This document shows, one piece after another, positions 31,911 through 55,200 of a stretch of 64,000 nt of DNA (position 1 is its first letter; each line of letters begins with the position of its first letter). The translations under genes were made by a program, and so were the position numbers. The notes below the pieces were generated by a model that saw only the letters and a list, made by a program, of their open reading frames with translations, had not been told where the DNA came from and searched no databases. This stretch comes from Halichondria panicea (taxonomy: Eukaryota > Porifera > Demospongiae > Suberitida > Halichondriidae), in NCBI RefSeq assembly GCF_963675165.1, contig NC_087386.1, forward strand, positions 4,470,169 to 4,534,168, in the 5' to 3' direction.

Positions 31911-33056
31911 CTAAATTATGTCAAAAGTGAGGTGATTCGATTTCATTGTCGTCGATTCAATTTGCCTATTCTGTATTTGGTGACGAACGTATATGGTGTT
32001 CCTTAGAAACTCTCCACTCAAGCTATCCCCAAATCGGTTCTCAGCCTCACAATGATAATCATTCACTGTCTTTTCTTTCACCTTACAAGAGTACTTTGAC
32101 AGACAATTCTTGAAGCAGGCCAAGCAAATTTGACGCAAGTTTCCTTTCTTTAGATTTTGTCTTGTGCGAGTGTCAAACGTATACGCTAGGACAATCACTC
32201 CTCCGGCTAATGGAGTGAAAATTGCATCTAAGACCCATATTGGAAGTACATTCGTTTTGCTTTCGAACGACTGGTGTAGGTTTCCAACTAAATGTGGAAC
32301 ATTCAAAAGAAGGAAAATGAAGGGGTAGCAAATGAGAGGGTAGATCGATTTCAACACTTTTTGTTTTGCTTCTTGTTTCTTGGCATCGTATCGATGTCCC
32401 ACCCATTCCTTTTGTGCCTTCTGCATCTTGACCGCCACAGCAACAATTGTAATGAGAAATCCTAGTAAAAAAAGAACGAATATTGGTATCTCCCACAGTC
32501 CAAATCTCAACCAATTTCCAAGGAGAAAGAACTTACATTCTTCAGTGTGTATACGAATACCACACCATGGTCCCTCGATGCCGAATGCTTCGAGAGTGTA
32601 AGGTATCCAACACCAGAGGAGAGGCAATAATAAGATAAACAGTAGAGGCAACAATTTCACCTTAGAGATATCCAGTCCTAGGAAGACGTTGCTAAAAATG
32701 TTTGCTACAATGCAAACCAGTGCAATGAGCTGTGTCCAAGATGTGTACAAGTCCAAGAAACCACCGATATAGATGCAATGAACTTCATCTATTAGGTCGC
32801 GTCCATCCAAATAGTCCAGACGACAAAGTAGATGTGCGATGCTTCGTAGAATGACTGTGATAGCTAGATAGAGAATTAGCTTCTGATGAAAGAACTTGTA
32901 CTTCTTGTGAGCGATATGGATGAAAATAACACATACTGCACAAATGAGGGATAGTAGACCAGTGAAGGCTCGAACTCCAGCAACAATTTTAAACTGAGAC
33001 TCATCAAACTGATCGATGGAGCAGTTATTATTAGCATTGCTCAAATTATGAGTCAT
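31911..33056 (-). CDS. 7TM receptor of cAMP-receptor/GPR157-like family, member C
   Basis: Intronless, 381 residues, the most divergent of the three. NNNCS glycosylation site at the N-terminus. Family blocks are LILYLAITVILRSIAHLLCR, LLWCWIPYTLEAFG then WCGIRI, FGLWEIPIFVLF, LICYPFIFLLLN and FTPLAGGVIVLAYTFDTRTRQ. The tail is longer, carries several Cys (CLACFKNC) and a VNDYH motif in the place of VQEY(N/D). Probably couples to G proteins at the cell surface; the ligand cannot be inferred. Confidence 0.7.
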   Translation of the reverse strand: MTHNLSNANNNCSIDQFDESQFKIVAGVRAFTGLLSLICAVCVIFIHIAHKKYKFFHQKLILYLAITVILRSIAHLLCRLDYLDGRDLIDEVHCIYIGGFLDLYTSWTQLIALVCIVANIFSNVFLGLDISKVKLLPLLFILLLPLLWCWIPYTLEAFGIEGPWCGIRIHTEECKFFLLGNWLRFGLWEIPIFVLFLLGFLITIVAVAVKMQKAQKEWVGHRYDAKKQEAKQKVLKSIYPLICYPFIFLLLNVPHLVGNLHQSFESKTNVLPIWVLDAIFTPLAGGVIVLAYTFDTRTRQNLKKGNLRQICLACFKNCLSKYSCKVKEKTVNDYHCEAENRFGDSLSGEFLRNTIYVRHQIQNRQIESTTMKSNHLTFDII

Positions 33057-33392
33057 AGTTCTCTATAATGCTACCACTTTTGCTAGTCTAACATAAGTGA
33101 CTCAACAGCTAGTACGTACACTGACTGGCTATAATGGTACTACACATGAAATCATGTGATATAGCTAGATTATACACTCTTACTTTAGCTACCCAATTTG
33201 GGTACAGCATTGTGTGCCTATGACATGTGGTAAACAATGTCCTTAAACACATAATAATTATATGTATATGAAAAATAATTAAAAGGTGCAAAAAGTTGAA
33301 CCAATAAGCTGCTCAAAGTAATGTACACAAGCTCCGGGGTTGGTAGTGCAATAAATATGATAATAAATGATTGATGATTGTAATTGTGACAG
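33057..33392. other. Intergenic spacer
   Basis: 336 bp between receptor C and the HENMT1 stop codon, low in GC. It must contain the receptor C promoter and the HENMT1 3'UTR. No motif stands out. Confidence 0.4.
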
Positions 33393-36300
33393 CTAACAAT
33401 ACTCATCATCACTGAGATCTGATGAATCGCCTTCCTCCATTGGGTACACTGCACACTCCCCTGCACTGTTTAGCTCCACCAGACTAGAGAGCGTCAGAGC
33501 GTCTCTGCAGGGGAAAGTATTAAAGTAATGTAAGTATGAATCTCATCGTACAAAAATTGGAGGGAGATCAAAACGTTTCCTGTTAATGATGTCCGGTCAC
33601 ATGTGCATGCTCAGCAAAACGTATAACTAAGTAAGCTGACCAATACCCAACTACTGCATGATTAGCTAGCCTCGTTCCCAGCCCGACTTTTCTTTAATTG
33701 AACACTAGGTCAAAAAGAGGGCTTCAGAATATGAGTAATCACACTACGTACCAACGAATAAAATTATACCGTAACTATAGTCGTCTGTGTACTAGGAATA
33801 ATTATTATGTTCCGTAATACTTAATCTTGACTGAGTTCCGTGAAGTTGTGGCTTATGCCATCTATTCAGAATGCTTGTACACTAGTTCGAAGCCAGAAGA
33901 GGCACTCATCTACCTCACGATGGTCGTAAGGTCAATTTATCTTCGCAAGCAGCAGTTGAAGCTTGCCATAACCTGTTGAAACCAAGTTCAGACATCCCTA
34001 TCATACAGAGGTAAATCCTTTTCTGGCTTCAAACTAGTGTGCAAGCCTTCTAATCACAACGCAATAGAGAGAGCTAAGCTGCTTCACATTATAGAAAAAG
34101 AAATTAATGCACACTATCACCCATGAAATACCAGGCCGTTTTTTTAGACCAAATCTAGATCATTGCTAGGATAAGAATTAACTTCCCATTTCAAACCATC
34201 CATCACAAGACAACACAAACTTCATACTGAAAATTTATATCCCTCACCTAATTTCTTCCCCAGAGGAGCATAGTGCTTTTATCTTGGGAAAACTGAGTAA
34301 GTCTGTCAACTTGATTTGTAGAGTATCACCAGAAATATCCACATTGTCCTCAGTTCCATCTGAGGGGTCATAGCCAGAGGGGTGATTATTATCATAGTAA
34401 TGATCTATATTTAGCAACTGGTCTCGTCGTGATTTGAGCAAAAAGTTGAGATAGTACTCGGCTTCGGAGCACAGTTTTTGAATGGGTGTAACTGGTCGAA
34501 CGTAAGGGTGGTCAACTGAGCATACCTATGAGAAAAAACCTTAGTCAGTACACTGTAGGTGCATTTGTACCCCTACAACTGTAAGCTAGTAGAAAGGAAC
34601 TTGCTACGGTGGCCCTGAAGGTCACTCAGCAGTTGTGTTCTCAACTTGGTGTTCTGCAGTTGAGCTTCGCTAGTTGAGCCTTCGCTAGTTGAGCTTCGCT
34701 AGTTGAGCCTTCGCTAGTTGAGTGATCGCTAGTTGAGTCTTCGCTAGTTGAGTGATCGCTAGTTGAGTCTTCGCTAGTTGACGACCTTTGACCTATGAGA
34801 TGGGTATGGTTTGTTGGTAACCGCAGCTAGCTAGCTACCTAGTCTAGCCTAGCGAGACCATAATGAGAAGCAGCTTGCAAGATCAAGAATAGCTAGCTGG
34901 CTAGCCACTGAAGTGAAGTAAGAAGAGTTTAACTAGATCTATAGTGAACCTGTAGATCTATCTCATCTGGTATTCATTGTGCAACCTGATACACATCTTC
35001 ATCAGTCAAATCACTCGCTCTTTTGTTTATTGAATAGTTATTGAGTTGCCCTCACGTACATTAATTGTCATGAGTACTTCTTTGAATAATATTCTTCTTT
35101 GAGTAATATTCTTTCACTAACTTCACAAAACAGAACATGAAATAAACAATAGTATGCCCAGGCCATAATTTATGGCCTGTATTTCTGTACAACTTGTCTT
35201 GTAGCCTATATCTATATCTCTTGATAAATATACTGTAGTGCTGTATACTGTCATTGTAAAGCTTGGATCTTGCCACTTGCTGCACGTACGTACATGTACT
35301 TGCCTGCTGTAGTGCATCAAACCACACCCATAGCCATAGGCATAGGTCAAAGGTCGTCAACTATCGAAGACTCAACTAGCGAAGGCTCAACTAGCGAAGA
35401 CTCAACTAGCGAAGGCTCAACTAGCGAAGGCTCAACTAGCGAAGCTCAACTAGTGAAGGCTCAACTAGCAAAGACTCAACTAGCGATCGCTCAACTAGCG
35501 AAGGCTCAACTAGCGAAGCTCAACTGCAGAACACCAAGTTGAGAACACAACTGCTGAGTGACCTTCAGGGCCACCGTAACTTGCTAATGATAAAGTAACA
35601 AGTGTAATCTCAAAATACATCAGTACAGTAATGAAGCTTAATACACTCACAATATTGTACGGAGTTCCCACAGTGTTAGTCGCACAAATATCACTGTCAT
35701 CCCTTGTGAACAGGGCCATCTGTGAGCAGTGCCCCACTTCCTCCCTGCCTTCAGGGGGATCCCCCACTCCACTAAGTTTTACACTGTACATTGGGTAGTC
35801 ACTGACAATTCTCAGACACCTGCAAGATAAGGAAGGAGCACACAAGTTTCTCTACACTTCTGAACGATGGATGGCTCAGAAACAATCCGAAGTGATACGT
35901 CTGTTTAACAGTTACATACATGTACTATACGGTTCAGACTTTCCGTTCTGAAATAATTTTAGATACGTAGCTCGTGAGTTAGATCATTTTCAAAAATATG
36001 GACAGAAAGGGACTTGTTATGGGGTCTCAAGCCAAACACAGACTTGTTCTGCAGTTTAATTATGCGAGCCATTGAACACTCCCTCACCATGTTCTGAACT
36101 GTTCCCGTGTCCACTCAAAGCGGTGATCGTAGTGTCTAAACCCAGAGAACCCGGGAAACAGGACGTTGTACTCAGAGTTAGGTGTAGTTATGACAACCAT
36201 ACGAGGCTGTAGCACCCCAAACACACACAGGGGAACTCTCTCTAACACCTCAGGATCCAGGTGCTCTATACTGCACTGACACACGAGAAAGCATAAGTGA

Positions 36301-37653
36301 AACATCAGAACACATTTATCATACAAGCTAATTCAGTCTAACCCTGCTGCTGAGAATCAATGCATACATGGAAATGCTAGCTTACATTCCTTACAGTAGG
36401 TATATCGGAAAGCTAGGAGATTGCTTGCTAGACAGCGCAGAGTACGTACACAATAAACAAACTACCGTATAAGCTCTATTTAAGGCACCACATAAAAATA
36501 TTTACACTGGTAAAGAGCCGTTGGAAAAGCTGTTTTTTTTTATCTCCATTAGAAGGCGGCTCTCTAAAGACACGCCATCCAGCCTCAAAACTAATTTTCC
36601 ACCTCTGAATTTTTATGTGGCGCCTTAAATAGAGCTTATACGGTAACTCAGTTGAAGCTAGAACATACACTTCCACACAGCTGAAGAGGTCAAAGTTTGT
36701 CAGTCTTGCATCCGGCTCTGCGATTGAACCTACAATGTAGGGTAAAACTGATAAATGATACCACATGTGCATAAGTATGGATATCATGTTTAGAAGGGTA
36801 AAATATCACCAAAAAGAATTATATCTTTATGTCAACTAACAGCAGATTTTTGGAATAAACAGCTATTAGGTCTCTTAAAAACGGCTGACGTACTACATAT
36901 TCTTAAACTAAGGCATACAGCTTCATAATTCCTAATTCAGCGACTTGGATGGGGGTGGGGGGTGGGGTGGTACAGCCTTTGGTGTCTTCAACCACCGTGA
37001 TTTGGGTTGAGGATAATAGGGAACAGTAGGCAGTGTAGAGCTCTGGACTAACAATGTTACAGTTACGAGAAAAAGGACAGACGGAAATAACACACCTTGC
37101 ATGAGAGTGAACTGGAGAGGATTGTCTCTAGGCATGAGGTAATCGGTTGTTAGGGGCTGCACAACATGTTCGCTCATCCTCAGTAGCACACCGTCATAGT
37201 CCACACCCACCAGTTCCTCTATGTACGGCTCTCTTTTGAGCATTCGCAGCAGTCTGCACTCGGCACATCCCATGTCTATGACCTGAACACAAAACACAGA
37301 TCTTCAACCACAATTAATGCATGTACGTAGCTTGGCTAGCCAAGCAGTCTAAGGAGAGATTTTACAATTGTTCTGATCATGACTACCAGAGTTTACGGTT
37401 CAATGGGTAGACCTGAAAAAAGGGGTAGAGCAAACATTGGACATTCATTCTAGTATAATATTGAAGCAAACAGCCAATATTGAGTACAGATATGCCTAGA
37501 CTGAGGCTAGAGGTATTGTACAACCTTCTTAGCTTTGATTCTCCTAGAGATGTTGATAACCTCACTGTATCTCTGTCTATACAGCGGGGGATGAAACACA
37601 GGGCCTCCCATAGACCCCTCAGGCTCTTCTCTTTTGACCATGATGGAGGCCAT
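33393..37653 (-). CDS. HENMT1: Small-RNA 2'-O-methyltransferase Hen1
   Basis: Seven exons on the minus strand: 37525-37653 (ATG), 37096-37282, 36669-36729, 36088-36270, 35651-35819, 34248-34525, 33393-33504 (TAG). They total 372 residues (human 393) with all phases consistent. FHPPLYRQRY near the start matches human FKPPLYRQRY. The SAM-binding strand reads VIDMGCAECRLL and then ELVGVDYD. The metal centre E-x-x-E-H is CVEVIEHLD with the later His in DHRFEWT, matching human E132, E135, H136 and H181. VVITTPNSEYN and GVGDPPEG are family signatures. Hen1 methylates the 3' terminal 2'-OH of piRNAs, protecting them from uridylation. Introns contain a 972-bp long-TIR element and a 179-bp MITE. The start lies 278 bp beyond the PRRC2 stop codon on the same strand. 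Confidence 0.92.
33877..34045. repeat. Inverted-repeat element in the last HENMT1 intron
   Basis: CTTGTACACTAGTTCGAAGC (from about 33877) and the reverse complement of a near-identical 25-mer (about 34020-34045, TTCTGGCTTCAAACTAGTGT) face each other over about 120 bp. It is probably a short foldback element. No target duplication identified. Confidence 0.5.
34606..35577. mobile_element. Long-TIR (Mutator-like or foldback) element in HENMT1 intron 5
   Basis: The ends ACGGTGGCCCTGAAGGTCAC and its exact reverse complement are flanked by an identical 8-bp target duplication AACTTGCT (34598-34605 and 35578-35585). The inverted arms are very long: about 210 bp at left (to about 34815) and about 260 bp at right (from about 35318). 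Each arm contains a tandem array of a 15-16 bp unit (CTTCGCTAGTTGAG with C/T variants), with more units on the right. The middle (about 500 bp) has no transposase. Long arms and an 8-bp duplication fit a non-autonomous MULE or foldback element. Confidence 0.9.
36465..36643. mobile_element. 179-bp MITE with 35-bp terminal repeats, HENMT1 intron 3
   Basis: Left arm CCGTATAAGCTCTATTTAAG and on (36465-36499); right arm is its reverse complement (36609-36643) with one mismatch. TA flanks both sides (36463-36464, 36644-36645). A degraded relative sits at about 31517. The CCGTATA terminus also resembles the 3474-3872 MITE (CCGTATATC), so they may share a transposase source. Confidence 0.88.
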
Positions 37654-37931
37654 GATGCGTTGTTGACGCGCAGCGCGTTACTGCATGCGTAGTTTACGCA
37701 TACATTTCGTTGATCACCAGAATGGAGAAATAAATAACATCAATACCAAAACAATGTGCACAAAATTATTGGAAATTTGATTTCTGAAAGTACCTGATAT
37801 GAGATAGATTATTTGATTGTACAGTGAAAGACATTTAATATTATAATGTAAACAATAATACGCTTACATACGTACACATGTATTCGAAGTTGTTAGGCAA
37901 TTATCAGGCAGGCAATCAATTCACTTTCCAC

Positions 37932-50389
<12,458 letters not shown>

Positions 50390-50999
50390 GACTGGCCCTC
50401 TGAACTTTTAGCTTTGCTCATCAGGCGAACCACTTGTCTAAAAAGTATGAGCAGATAATAACAATTTACAAACTGTACATACATGACAAAGTGCAAGCAT
50501 ATCTGCCGCAGCTATATAAATGCTACAACTATAAATCTACAATACGTACATAGAGTAGAAACTACATTTGGAGTAAACACATGCTTCTTTTCAAAGCTAC
50601 ATTGTATTATGACTTCACCAAAGTGTCATCACTAACATTATAATTATATGTACGTGCCTATAACGTTTGCATTAATTTACACACTTACAATTGTTGTATT
50701 TACTCTTTATGTAACAAACACAGCAGATCACCCCCAACCGAACGCAGACTCTCCAAACAGGACAGTACTTCCCCCGAAATGTCTGATCCGAATAGATTTA
50801 TATTAGTCGCCCCAACAAGGAGGCCATTTGTAAGAGAAGCAAATCTTCAGTTTCTATAGGGTCACGCGATGGTGAGCTTCATTAAGAAAAATGTAAGTCA
50901 AAGTGTTTTAATAAAGTGGGTGTCTTTTCTTCTCTTCTTCTGTTGTTGCCACTCACTCCCTTCTCTGCAGGAGTATGTGTTGACCTATGTGTGTTCAAG
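50390..50999. promoter_or_regulatory. Divergent promoter region PRRC2 / PEX2
   Basis: 610 bp between the start codons. It holds the 5'UTR exon parts of both genes: acceptor CTTTTTAG before the PRRC2 start exon, and CTTCTCTGCAG (50960-50970) before the PEX2 start exon. A likely PEX2 first-exon donor lies at GCGATG|GTGAGC (about 50870). The core divergent promoter is then roughly 50700-50860. Confidence 0.5.
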
Positions 51000-51833
51000 A
51001 TGAGTGTGAACGAGAAAGTATTACGAGTCAGCCAATTGGATGCAGTAGAACTAGATGATGAGTTATCCAACATCCTCCAATCCCAATTCCTAGACGTCAT
51101 CTACACCCTACCCACAACTCTGTCACTCCATCGAATAAAACCTGAACTCAAAGCTGCGGTACGATTTCTTATATGGTCGTTCTCTATAGAAAGTACTGGC
51201 TCAACATTTGGGCAGCGGATGTTGAATCTTGCGTACAATGGAAACTCTTCTCTTGGCCTCCGACACAAAATTCCCCTGTTTTTATTCTCTGTTCTTGGTA
51301 ATTGGATATCGGAAAGACTTGATGACATCACTCCGTTAATTTCTTCCCAACCAAGAGAAGCTCTGCGAATAGCCAAGATAGTCTCAACAACCCTAAAAGG
51401 ATTGTCACTACTGAACTTTGTGTTGTTTCTACTGTATGGCCACTATCCCTCCATGAGAGAAAGACTCAGTGGCTTAACAATGACTCCCACTCAGCCACAA
51501 ACACTTAGACAATTGAGTTACGACTACATGAATCGGGAAATCCTCTGGTATGGCTTTTCAGAATTTATCTTTTTCGTCTTGCCCCAACTCAATTTGTTTG
51601 CTCTCAAGAATTGGATGAGGAGAAAGTTAGGCCCTTGGAAAGACAGCAAGAACGAAGAAACTAATTTTTCTGAGTGCTCGTTTTGTGAAAAGACAGTGAC
51701 AATGCCTCACATCACAGACTGTGGACATGTCTATTGCTACTATTGTCTGTGTGCAAACTGTTTAGCAGATAGCAGATTCCCATGTGCCGTGTGTAGTAAT
51801 GTCATTCTGGAATACTCAGCTGTGCGTTTATGA
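51000..51833 (+). CDS. PEX2: Peroxisome biogenesis factor 2 (RING peroxin)
   Basis: One coding exon of 277 residues (human 305). The start is chosen at MSVNEKVLRVSQLDAVELD, aligning with human NRVLRISQLDALEL. YMNREILWYGFSEFIFFVLP matches human [20 protein letters not shown]. Membrane segments lie in the middle (about 160-185 and 205-225). The C-terminal RING reads C-x2-C (CSFC), MPHITDCGHVYCYYC, and CAVC, so all zinc ligands are present. PEX2 forms the peroxisomal retrotranslocation ubiquitin ligase with PEX10 and PEX12, which monoubiquitylates PEX5. A polyadenylation signal AATAAA lies about 270 nt past the stop (about 52102). The gene converges with KLHL20. If the exon 1 donor at about 50870 is used, an 11-codon upstream ORF ends in ATGA overlapping the start. 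Confidence 0.93.
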   Translation: MSVNEKVLRVSQLDAVELDDELSNILQSQFLDVIYTLPTTLSLHRIKPELKAAVRFLIWSFSIESTGSTFGQRMLNLAYNGNSSLGLRHKIPLFLFSVLGNWISERLDDITPLISSQPREALRIAKIVSTTLKGLSLLNFVLFLLYGHYPSMRERLSGLTMTPTQPQTLRQLSYDYMNREILWYGFSEFIFFVLPQLNLFALKNWMRRKLGPWKDSKNEETNFSECSFCEKTVTMPHITDCGHVYCYYCLCANCLADSRFPCAVCSNVILEYSAVRL

Positions 51834-52269
51834 TTACTGATCTCATGAGCTAGTGTTGCGAGATGCTTTTTAGTATGCAGTAAATCGCGTGCAGTAAATT
51901 AAGTGCTATACTCACAATTATTTTTATTCTGTTACTTGTTGATTCAGAGTTAACCAGTGAACTTATTGTAGACCACTAGCTCTAGATCTACTGTACATGA
52001 GACATATGTACACATGCAAGCTCCATAATTATGCATGGGACGTTGCAGAATAATATATTCTTACAGTTAATTCAACCATGAACATGATTTTATGTACCAG
52101 AAATAAAAACACTGTTGAATCGCATGTGTGCGTGTAAGATTTACAGTTGTATGTATGTAAATTTCATGACAAGTACATGTATGAGTAAATTAATGGGGCA
52201 CAGAAATGAATTAATTGTGAAACTAGTACTAGTATTGAATGGGATGTACATAATATTCAGTCACTGGCA
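51834..52269. other. Convergent 3' ends of PEX2 and KLHL20
   Basis: 436 bp shared by two 3'UTRs. AATAAA for PEX2 at about 52102 lies closer to the KLHL20 stop codon, and TTTATT at about 51923 (AATAAA on the minus strand) could end KLHL20. If both are used, the transcripts overlap by about 180 nt in antisense. Confidence 0.5.
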
Positions 52270-55200
52270 TTAGCCAACAAGCACACCCACTCCACAACCT
52301 AGTCTCCTATAGTTCATGTTACTGGCTAGGAACCACTGATTGCTTGTGACATCCAGCCACTCCACTGACTTGAGGTAGGAGCAGCCATCAAATCCTCCGA
52401 TTGCAAACAGTTTACCACTGACAACGCTCAGTCCTACGCCACTCCTGCGACAGTTCATTGCAACCACAGAGGTCCAGGTGTCAGACACTGGGTCATACCT
52501 GCAGTGAGACAATAATTAGGGGGTGCAATAATATTCAGTCCCTCTGTACAGCAAAGCGACTATTATAATACATGTATGCATGAAGGTTAATTATTACTAT
52601 GAGCTAAGTACATATACGTACATGGAAAGCATTCGTACATTTTGCTTTTGACCAACAATGTACATGCCGATAATGTATTATAATAGTCTCTTTGCTTGCA
52701 CTGACTGAATATTAATAATTGAGTTCCACACATGAAATGTGCATGTGAATGTTAATCCACCATAGGCTGTGCTGTATACGCTGTAGGGTGTAGAATTTCA
52801 GCTAAAATAAACGTAATAACCTATGTTTGGACAGGTTGAGATCACCATAATACACCTGCACAGTTAACGTACCACAGAAACAAGGCACAGACATGTGCAT
52901 GTTTTGGGGTATCATCTATAATTATGTACATGTATGCATTAAAGAGTAGATAATCTACACATATACACATGCAATCATACACAATTTTGTACTTGTGACA
53001 TAATGTATTCAAGTTAACTTACATACTAGCTACCACCATCGATCACCACCCTCCCAATAATGCTAAGGAGAGAATTAGCAAAGAGTATATAATTTATGCG
53101 GTGTGTGAAAATTCCCTTTAATATCCATTCAACAACATAAGAGCCAATACAAGCGACTCCAACAACAATGGAATGTGGTTTGAATGGCTGTGTTCTGTTT
53201 AAATTACCATGAGCGTACGTACTTCTTCCTAATTTATAAGCAATATAGAAATATAAATTCAAAACTTCTTACAAGCCGGCACGTTATAATTTTATACGTG
53301 AAGCTTAAACTATTTTACAATCCCCTTCCAACGAAATCCCTCACCTTTCCACGGTGTTAAGTTCAGTATTCTCGTCCCTTCCACCCACGGCATAGATTAA
53401 GTTGTCCAACACGGCTGTACCAAGGTGCTTACGTCGACAGTTCATTGATGCAACCTCAGTCCACTGGTTGAGATCAGGGTCATATCTACAGCAATTGAGG
53501 CAACAATAATGTGTTTGCATGCAAAACATACATTGTATACCCACAAAAGTACGGTTATTGGAATTACACACAGCTAGCTCTTCCACTCTATTAGATAGAG
53601 AACACATAATACACATGCACTGACTGTATGCATTACACAGTCAGTGAATGGGGGCAGGGAGGGCAAATAATTAAATTTAAGTCTCTCATCCTAATGCGTA
53701 ACACAGGAATATCTCTACCGTTTTCTCACTATAACAGAGGCGTAATCAGAGGATTTAACGTATTGTGACTACTCACTTCTCAACTGAGGCTAGGGGGAGG
53801 TTGCCGTCAGATCCTCCCACAGCATACAGGTAGTCTGACATGACAGCAACACCCACTCCCAATCGCCTGTTGGCCATAGCGGGTACAAGAGACCACTGGT
53901 TAGCGGCAGGGTTGTACCTGCAGAGGTAAGGGTAAAATAAAATTAATGTTGAAGCATGTAAGCTTGCTCTCTTTGAGCTTTAGTGCCCCACAATTGAGTG
54001 GGGAAGGCCAATTGAAAATGTTGATATTGTGTATAATATTTTAGAGAGCTCCAGCCATCACATGATACGCTTAGATAACAATTTCTCGATCATGAGCCAA
54101 AATCCATCCTTATTATGGGTACAGTATAATTTGATTACTCTCACATGAGTCTTAGATCATCAACTTTAGTAAGAGGAAAAGATAGTATATACAGTTCATG
54201 AGTGAGATTTCATGGTACACTACACATAGTGTACAGTACACAGTGTAACCTTAGTAACCTCACACAACACGTATTAAACAGTTTGGCTATAAATATAATT
54301 ATAGATACACAGATACAGTTTCAAGCAAACATATACGTACACCCACGGAACTAGTACAGTGCAGGCCAAACACAATCAAATATCCACAACTCTTATGGCT
54401 ACAAGACAGCCACTATGTATAGTAAAGTGAAAGTATACATGTACACAGCAGTGAAAACACACAGAATAAACTGGAAACAAGATGATAAAACATGTATAAT
54501 CCATTTCGGACCATACAATACATTACTCACTTTTCCACGGAGCTCAGACAAGACAAACCATCCTGACCCCCTACGGCATATATCTCATCCCGCAGAATAC
54601 CCACTCCAATGCTTGTCCGGCAGCTGCTCGTGGGAGGCAAGTTAGAGCACCACTGGTCCATCTTGGGGTCGTATCGCTCCATGCTATTCAGGTAGCTGCT
54701 ACCATCATGGCCTCCTATAGCATACAAGAGCTCTCCAAATACGGCCACACCAACACCACACCGCCTCTTTGCCATAGTTGCAGCCACTTTCCATTCGTTA
54801 GTGCTCACGTTATACTTTTCCACCAGACTGATTGCATCGCCCGAACACCATCCACCGACGGCAAAGAGAATTTCGTCACATCTTATCAGACGCCTGGGTC
54901 TTGTCCTAGGTCCAGAGAGTTTTGAGCGCTGCTCAGGTAACAGGAGGTAATCTTTAGCTTCGTCCACAAGATCTCTACAATCCTCATTATGTCTGATAAG
55001 AGGCTCTGTACCCACCTTTGAGACGAGGTAGGTTCGATCCAGGAGGGGAAGGCGGACATGCGTCAATACATTTGCAAAGAATTTCTTACGATTCTCGGTA
55101 TCGTGTTTGACCCATTTCATGACCGAATCGAACACTTGCTCTTCGTTCTGTACATACAAGTCATCACTCTTGAGCAGCGTGGCTAGATCATCCACACTGA

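Noticed and set aside
34606-34800. Regular CTTCGCTAGTTGAG spacing considered as a CRISPR-like array
   Set aside because: Units abut without unique spacers, are mirrored at 35340-35520, and lie in an animal intron; it is a transposon arm.
35270-35542. 90-codon frame with repeated STSEDSTSEG units
   Set aside because: It lies in the tandem-repeat right arm of the 34606-35577 mobile element; the repetition comes from the 15-16 bp DNA unit, not from a protein.
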